Source: Terriglobia bacterium
GTDB lineage: Bacteria > Acidobacteriota > Terriglobia > Terriglobales > Acidobacteriaceae
Assembly: GCA_020073495.1 (NCBI GenBank)
Contig: JAIQFD010000004.1
Coordinates: 361,001 to 425,000 of the forward strand
Length of the DNA stretch: 64,000 bases
Direction: 5' to 3'
Shown here: in pieces, positions 59,414-64,000 of the stretch
Numbering within the stretch: position 1 is the stretch's first letter
Layout of the letters: each line of letters begins with the position of its first letter
Program-made: the position numbers and the translations under genes
Notes under the pieces: generated by a model
Database searches by the model: none
Seen by the model: only the letters and a program-made list of their open reading frames with translations
What the model was told of the DNA's origin: nothing

Positions 59414-61990
59414 ATGCCGATCGCAGTGGGGACGAAGCTGGGGCCGTACGAAGTCCAGGGTATTGCAGGCAGCGGGGGGATGGGCGAGGTGTACCGCGCC
59501 CGGGATTCGCGGCTCGACCGCACCGTCGCGGTCAAAGTCCTGCCCGACGCGGTGGCGGCCGACGAAGACCGCCTGCGGCGCTTCGAGCAGGAAGCGCGCT
59601 CCATCGCCGCCCTGAATCATCCCAACATCCTTTCCATCCACGACACCGGCGCCCTCGACGGCACGCGCTACATCGTCACCGAGTTGTTGGAGGGGGACAC
59701 GCTTCGGGAGCGCCTCGCCAGCGGCGCGTTGCCGGTCCGCAAGGCCGTGGACTACGCGTTGCAGATCTGCCGCGGCCTTTCCGCTGCTCACGAGAAGGGC
59801 ATCACCCATCGCGATATCAAGCCGGAGAACATCTTCATCACCCGCGATGGGCGGGTGAAGATCCTCGATTTTGGGCTGGCCAAGCAGGAGGGAGCTGCAG
59901 CCGCAGCGGCGGCGACGGTGACGCACAGCCGCCCGGTGGACACCTCGCCCGGCACGGTGATGGGTACGGCCGGCTACATGTCGCCGGAGCAGGTGCGCGG
60001 CAAACCCGTGGACCAGCGCACGGATATCTTCGCGCTGGGCGCGGTGCTGTACGAGATGATCTCCGGCAAGCGCGCCTTCCACAGCGACACCGCCGCGGAC
60101 ACGATGAGCGCCATCCTCAAGGAAGACCCGCCGGACCTTACCGAGACCAACCGCAACCTGCCGCCGGGACTGGAGCGGATCGTCCGCCACTGCCTGGAGA
60201 AGAACCCCGAGGAGCGCTTCCAGTCGGCGCATGACATCGCGTTTGCGCTCGATGCGCTGACCGGAGTAGGCAGCTCCAGCGGCGCTGCGGCGAAGGTGGA
60301 CCTGGGCCCGCGGGTAAAGGTGCGGATGGTAGCGGCGGTGATCGCCGTCGCGATCGCGCTGGCATTGGGGATCGCCATGGGAAAGGGGGCTATGCGCACG
60401 ACTCCGCCCAGCTTCCATCCGGTGACCTTCCGCCTGGGCTGGATGGGGGATGCTCGCTTCACGCCCGACGGCGACATGGTCTACTCCGCCGCGTGGGATG
60501 GGAAGCAGCGGGAGCTGTATGTGGGCCGTCAGGGAAGCCCCGGGGAGCGCTCGCTTGGCATCCCTGACGCAGAGGTGCTCGCGGTCTCGAAGAACGGCGA
60601 GCTGGCGGTGCTGCTCCACCCCGTGCTCATCTCCGGCCAAGCCAACTTCGGCACTCTGGCGCGCGTTCCACTGAGCGGCGGTGCACCACGTGCGGTGCTG
60701 GAGAACGTTCAGTTTGCCGAGTTCTCGCCGGACGGCAGCCAACTGGCCATCGTCCGCTACATCCCGGCCACCGGCGCCTACCGTCTGGAGTACCCCGTGG
60801 GAACAACGCTGTATGAGACAAAAGGATGGCTCAGCCACCCGAAGATCTCGCCCAGCGGCGACCGGATCGCCTTCATGGACCACCCCGCCCCTCAAGGGGA
60901 CGATCGCGGAGAAGTCGCGGTCACCGATCTCAAAGGCCACAAAACCACGCTCTCGAGCGAGTGGGCGAGCGTACAGGGACTGGTGTGGCACGGCGACGAG
61001 ATATGGTTCGCTGCAAGCCGCGCCGGCATCAGCCGACAGCTGTACGCGGTGACGTTGTCAGGCAAGCAGCGCCTGTTGATCTCCGCTCCCGCCAACCTGC
61101 TGGTCGAGGACCTCAATAGCAAAGGCCAGCTCCTGGTGCGGTCGGAGAAGCCTCGCTTGGGTGTGCTCGGACTCGCGCCTGGCGAGACTCGCGAGCGGGA
61201 ACTGGCGTGGTTCAACTTCAGCATCGTCCAGGACATAACCCCCGACGGCAAGACCATCCTTCTCGACGAGCAGGGAGATGCGGGAGGATCCAATTACCTG
61301 ATCTACCTGCGCGCTACAGACGGCTCACCGGCCGTGCGGCTGAGCGAAGGAGAAGCCATCAAGGTCTCCCCGGATGGAAAGTGGGTGCTCAGCACCCTGC
61401 CTGGTAGCGGTCAGCCGTTGCGTTTGATCCCGGCGGGAGCGGGAGAGCCACGCGACATCACCCACGACAGGATGGATGATCATGGCGACCCCGTCTGGCT
61501 CCCCGACGGCAAGCGTGTGCTGTTCGTCGGAATCGAGGCCGGGCACGGTCCCAGGAATTACCTGCTGGATGTCGACACTGGACAGGCAAGAGCCGTCACT
61601 CCAGAGGGCACGCGCGGGACGGTGCTCTCTCCCGACGGAAAGGTCGCGGCAGTGCTGACGGCGGACGGTAATCAGGCGCTCTGGGCGCTCGAGGGCGGCG
61701 AGATGCGTCCCATCAAAGGCATCGACAGCAAGGAATGGGCCTTCGCCTGGACGTCAGACGGGAAGTCGCTGTATGTCACGCCCAGCTCCGGTCCGGACGC
61801 TCTCCCGCGCAAGGTATTCATCTTAGACCCGGTCAGCGGCCAGCGGCGGCTGTGGAAGGCCCTCGCACCGTCGGATCTGACGGGCATCAAGTCGGTGTAC
61901 CCACCTGCCATCGCGCGCGATGGCGCTGCCTATGCCTACACCTACACCAAGTCGGTGGGAGACTTGTACATCATCGAAGGCGTGAAGTAG
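59414..61990 (+). CDS. Membrane Ser/Thr protein kinase with TolB/WD40-like sensor half
   Basis: 858 residues from ATG 59414. The kinase domain (about 10-275) has [38 protein letters not shown] (about 132) and DFGLA. A single transmembrane helix (about 300-322, [18 protein letters not shown]) separates it from a roughly 520-residue extracytoplasmic half of repeated beta-propeller units ([52 protein letters not shown]), the TolB/WD40 pattern. Kinase 1 at 25257 has TPRs in place of the propeller. The ligand is unknown. Confidence 0.88.
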   Translation: MPIAVGTKLGPYEVQGIAGSGGMGEVYRARDSRLDRTVAVKVLPDAVAADEDRLRRFEQEARSIAALNHPNILSIHDTGALDGTRYIVTELLEGDTLRERLASGALPVRKAVDYALQICRGLSAAHEKGITHRDIKPENIFITRDGRVKILDFGLAKQEGAAAAAAATVTHSRPVDTSPGTVMGTAGYMSPEQVRGKPVDQRTDIFALGAVLYEMISGKRAFHSDTAADTMSAILKEDPPDLTETNRNLPPGLERIVRHCLEKNPEERFQSAHDIAFALDALTGVGSSSGAAAKVDLGPRVKVRMVAAVIAVAIALALGIAMGKGAMRTTPPSFHPVTFRLGWMGDARFTPDGDMVYSAAWDGKQRELYVGRQGSPGERSLGIPDAEVLAVSKNGELAVLLHPVLISGQANFGTLARVPLSGGAPRAVLENVQFAEFSPDGSQLAIVRYIPATGAYRLEYPVGTTLYETKGWLSHPKISPSGDRIAFMDHPAPQGDDRGEVAVTDLKGHKTTLSSEWASVQGLVWHGDEIWFAASRAGISRQLYAVTLSGKQRLLISAPANLLVEDLNSKGQLLVRSEKPRLGVLGLAPGETRERELAWFNFSIVQDITPDGKTILLDEQGDAGGSNYLIYLRATDGSPAVRLSEGEAIKVSPDGKWVLSTLPGSGQPLRLIPAGAGEPRDITHDRMDDHGDPVWLPDGKRVLFVGIEAGHGPRNYLLDVDTGQARAVTPEGTRGTVLSPDGKVAAVLTADGNQALWALEGGEMRPIKGIDSKEWAFAWTSDGKSLYVTPSSGPDALPRKVFILDPVSGQRRLWKALAPSDLTGIKSVYPPAIARDGAAYAYTYTKSVGDLYIIEGVK

Positions 61991-61991
61991 C

Positions 61992-63716
61992 TCAGCCGCG
62001 CTTCTCGATCTTCGCCCAGGTGTCTTTCAGCGTGATGGTGCGGTTAAAGACCAGCCGTCCGGGCGCGGAGTCCGGATCCACACAGAAGTAGCCCAGGCGC
62101 TCGAACTGGTAGCGTGCGCCGGGTTTCGCGCTGGCCAAGCTGGGCTCCAGCTTGCAGGCGGTGAGGATCTCCAGCGAATCCGGGTTCAGGTTCGCTGTGA
62201 ACTCCTGTCCTGCTTCGACCTGGTTGGGATCGGGCTTGCTGAACAGCTTGTCGTAGAGCCGCGCCTCGGCGTCGATGGCGTGCTGGGCGGAGACCCAGTG
62301 GATTGTCGCTTTCACCTTGCGTCCGTCCGGGGGATTGTTGCCGCCGCGCGTCGCGGGATCGTAGGTGCAGTGAACCTCGACCACCTCGCCCGCCGCATCC
62401 TTCACCACGCTGGTGCAGGTGACGAAGTAGCCGTAGCGCAGACGCACCTCGCGTCCCGGAGACAGGCGGAAGTATCCCTTGGGCGGCTCTTCGCGGAAAT
62501 CGTCTTGCTCGATGTACAGCACCTTCGAAAACTGGACTTTGCGCGTTCCGGCATTCGCATCCTCGGGATTGTTGACCGCCTCCATCTCCTCGACCTGGCC
62601 TTCGGGATAGTTGTCGATGACCAGCTTCAGCGGCCGCAGCACGGCCATGGTACGCGGCGCGCGCTTGTTCAGGTCCTCGCGCACGAAGTGCTCCAGCATG
62701 GCGATGTCGGTGGTGCCGTTGGTGCGCGAGACGCCGGCGGACGTAACGAAGTTGCGGATCGCCTCGGCGGTGTAGCCGCGGCGCCGGATGCCGCAAAGCG
62801 TGGGCATCCGCGGGTCGTCCCAGCCGTTGACCCGCTTCTCGTTGACCAGTTGCAGCAGCTTGCGCTTGCTGAGCAGCGTGTACGTCAGGTTGAGCCGGTC
62901 GAACTCGATCTGCTGTGAGGGGAAGATGCCGAGGTTCTCGATGTACCAGCGGTAGAGCGGCTGGTGGTCGGCGAACTCCAGCGTGCACATGGAATGCGTG
63001 ACCCGCTCCAGCGAGTCCGATTGCCCGTGCGCGTAGTCGTACATCGGGTAGATGCACCACTTGTCGCCGGTGCGATGGTGCTCGGCTTGCAGGATGCGGT
63101 ACATCACGGGGTCGCGCATGTTGATGTTGGGCGAGTTCATGTCGATCTTCGCCCGCAGCACCTTGGCGCCGTCGGGGAATTCGCCTTTGCGCATGCGTTC
63201 GAACAGGTCGAGGTTCTCGTCTACTGAGCGGTCGCGATAGGGGCTGTTCTTTCCCGGCTCGGTCAGCGTGCCACGATAGACGCGCGTCTCGTCTGCGGAG
63301 AGATCGTCCACGTACGCCTTGCCCGCCTTGACGAGCTGCACCGCCCATTCATAGAGCTGATCGAAGTAGTCGGAGGCGTAGTACAGGCCGTCCCACTCGA
63401 AGCCCAGCCACTTGACGTCCGCCATGATGGAATCGACGTACTCGGTCTCTTCCTTCTCCGGGTTGGTGTCGTCGAAGCGCAGGTTGGTGCGGCCGCCGAA
63501 TTCGTCCGCCAGTCCGAAGTCGAGGCAGATGGCCTTGGCGTGCCCGATGTGCAGGTATCCGTTGGGCTCGGGAGGGAAGCGCGTCTGCACCACCGCGTCG
63601 CCGAACTTCTTGGCCTTGAGATCTTCGACGATGATGTCGCGGAGGAAATTGGACGGGCGCGGCTCGGGTGCGGTTGAGGCCCCGGGTTCAGCCGCAGGTT
63701 GTCGTGTGGCAGTCAT
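61992..63716 (-). CDS. glnS: Glutaminyl-tRNA synthetase
   Basis: 574 residues from ATG 63716. It charges tRNA-Gln directly. The class I signature HIGH is in [18 protein letters not shown] and the KMSKS equivalent is LLSKRKLL. The GlnRS start [20 protein letters not shown] and PEPNGYLH are typical, and the C-terminal anticodon-binding beta-barrels ([33 protein letters not shown]) are complete. It starts 13 nt after the gltX stop, forming a gltX-glnS operon. Confidence 0.96.
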   Translation of the reverse strand: MTATRQPAAEPGASTAPEPRPSNFLRDIIVEDLKAKKFGDAVVQTRFPPEPNGYLHIGHAKAICLDFGLADEFGGRTNLRFDDTNPEKEETEYVDSIMADVKWLGFEWDGLYYASDYFDQLYEWAVQLVKAGKAYVDDLSADETRVYRGTLTEPGKNSPYRDRSVDENLDLFERMRKGEFPDGAKVLRAKIDMNSPNINMRDPVMYRILQAEHHRTGDKWCIYPMYDYAHGQSDSLERVTHSMCTLEFADHQPLYRWYIENLGIFPSQQIEFDRLNLTYTLLSKRKLLQLVNEKRVNGWDDPRMPTLCGIRRRGYTAEAIRNFVTSAGVSRTNGTTDIAMLEHFVREDLNKRAPRTMAVLRPLKLVIDNYPEGQVEEMEAVNNPEDANAGTRKVQFSKVLYIEQDDFREEPPKGYFRLSPGREVRLRYGYFVTCTSVVKDAAGEVVEVHCTYDPATRGGNNPPDGRKVKATIHWVSAQHAIDAEARLYDKLFSKPDPNQVEAGQEFTANLNPDSLEILTACKLEPSLASAKPGARYQFERLGYFCVDPDSAPGRLVFNRTITLKDTWAKIEKRG

Positions 63717-63729
63717 TAGTCTGCTTATC

Positions 63730-64000
63730 CTATTGCATCCCCTGTAGCGCATGCTCGATCCGCGCCAGCGTCGTTTCCCGCCCCAGCACCATCAGCGTTT
63801 CGAACAACGGCGGCGCGGCCGTGCGCCCCGTCACCGCCACGCGGATCGGCGTGAACATCAGTCCCGCCTTGAGTCCCAGCTCTTTGGCGGCGCCGCGCAG
63901 CGCCTGGTCGAGGGCGTCGTGGTTGAACTCGGTCTTGGCCAGCACCTCGCGGGCGCGCTCCAGCACCTTGCGCGCCATGGCCGCGTCGCCCTTCTGCGGG
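63730..64000 (-). CDS. gltX: Glutamyl-tRNA synthetase, C-terminal part (partial)
   Basis: The - strand frame is open from the window edge to a stop at 63730, about 89 residues. [20 protein letters not shown], then [19 protein letters not shown], is the conserved C-terminal end of GltX. ATG 63978 is internal; codons upstream of it remain open. The gene continues past 64000. Confidence 0.88.
   Translation of the reverse strand, partial: PQKGDAAMARKVLERAREVLAKTEFNHDALDQALRGAAKELGLKAGLMFTPIRVAVTGRTAAPPLFETLMVLGRETTLARIEHALQGMQ

Overview
The window reads as a chromosomal segment of a high-GC soil member of the Acidobacteriota, close to the Terriglobia (Koribacter/Sulfotelmatobacter-like) group. 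This is inferred from gene content and not from a database search: two large membrane Ser/Thr kinases with sensor/TPR or TolB-like extensions, a PEP-CTERM protein, a DUF4349 protein, many intergenic hairpin repeats and a Sec-using SelD. The replication origin lies inside the window. The + strand is C-rich in the left part and G-rich in the right part (sampled lines only). A dispersed polar repeat reverses direction between 19.6 and 33.1 kb. Two perfect parS sites and an AT-rich spacer lie at 30.7-31.2 kb between rsmG and parA. The dnaA-dnaN and rpmH-rnpA-yidD-yidC-jag clusters are at 39-46 kb.

Layout. 1-16 kb holds housekeeping and small-molecule genes mostly on +: a UvrC-like protein, folC, plsC, an esterase (-), a CADD/PqqC-like protein, an FlK-like thioesterase, an amidohydrolase, a GrdB-like selenoprotein, ruvA, a DnaC-like ATPase (-), HU, rpmE, dus, a double-PilZ protein and a small exported protein. 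At 16.7-19.4 kb is gyrA. At 19.35-24.3 kb is an accessory island. The last 123 bp of gyrA plus its downstream repeats recur twice behind the gene. The copies bracket toxin-antitoxin-like cassettes (HigA-like; XRE regulator plus Panacea/SocA antitoxin plus small ORF), followed by an Xre antitoxin, a truncated RES toxin, a HEPN protein and a PD-(D/E)XK nuclease.

24.3-30 kb carries a membrane protein, kinase 1, a papain-like protein and DUF72. 30-46 kb is the origin cluster: rsmG, oriC candidate, parA, parB, mnmE, a PEP-CTERM protein, a cNMP/DUF1003 protein, a ClC transporter, jag, yidC, yidD, rnpA, rpmH, dnaA and dnaN. 46-64 kb has a second HU, a Cys-rich protein, DUF4349, a 511-residue PD-(D/E)XK protein, tldD/pmbA, selD (a selenoprotein read through UGA), a three-gene split DsbD system (ccdA, tlpA-like, DsbD-alpha), a VOC protein, mscL, kinase 2, glnS and the 3' part of gltX.

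Cross-cutting observations. (1) Two genes need UGA read as selenocysteine, so the host should have selA, selB and selC elsewhere. (2) Intergenic repeats have entered open reading frames in frame (folC, mnmE, yidD, pmbA, the PD-(D/E)XK gene) without breaking them. (3) Several genes have a TANAAT box 7-12 nt before the start codon and little or no ribosome-binding site, which suggests leaderless transcripts. No tRNA, rRNA or CRISPR array was recognised.
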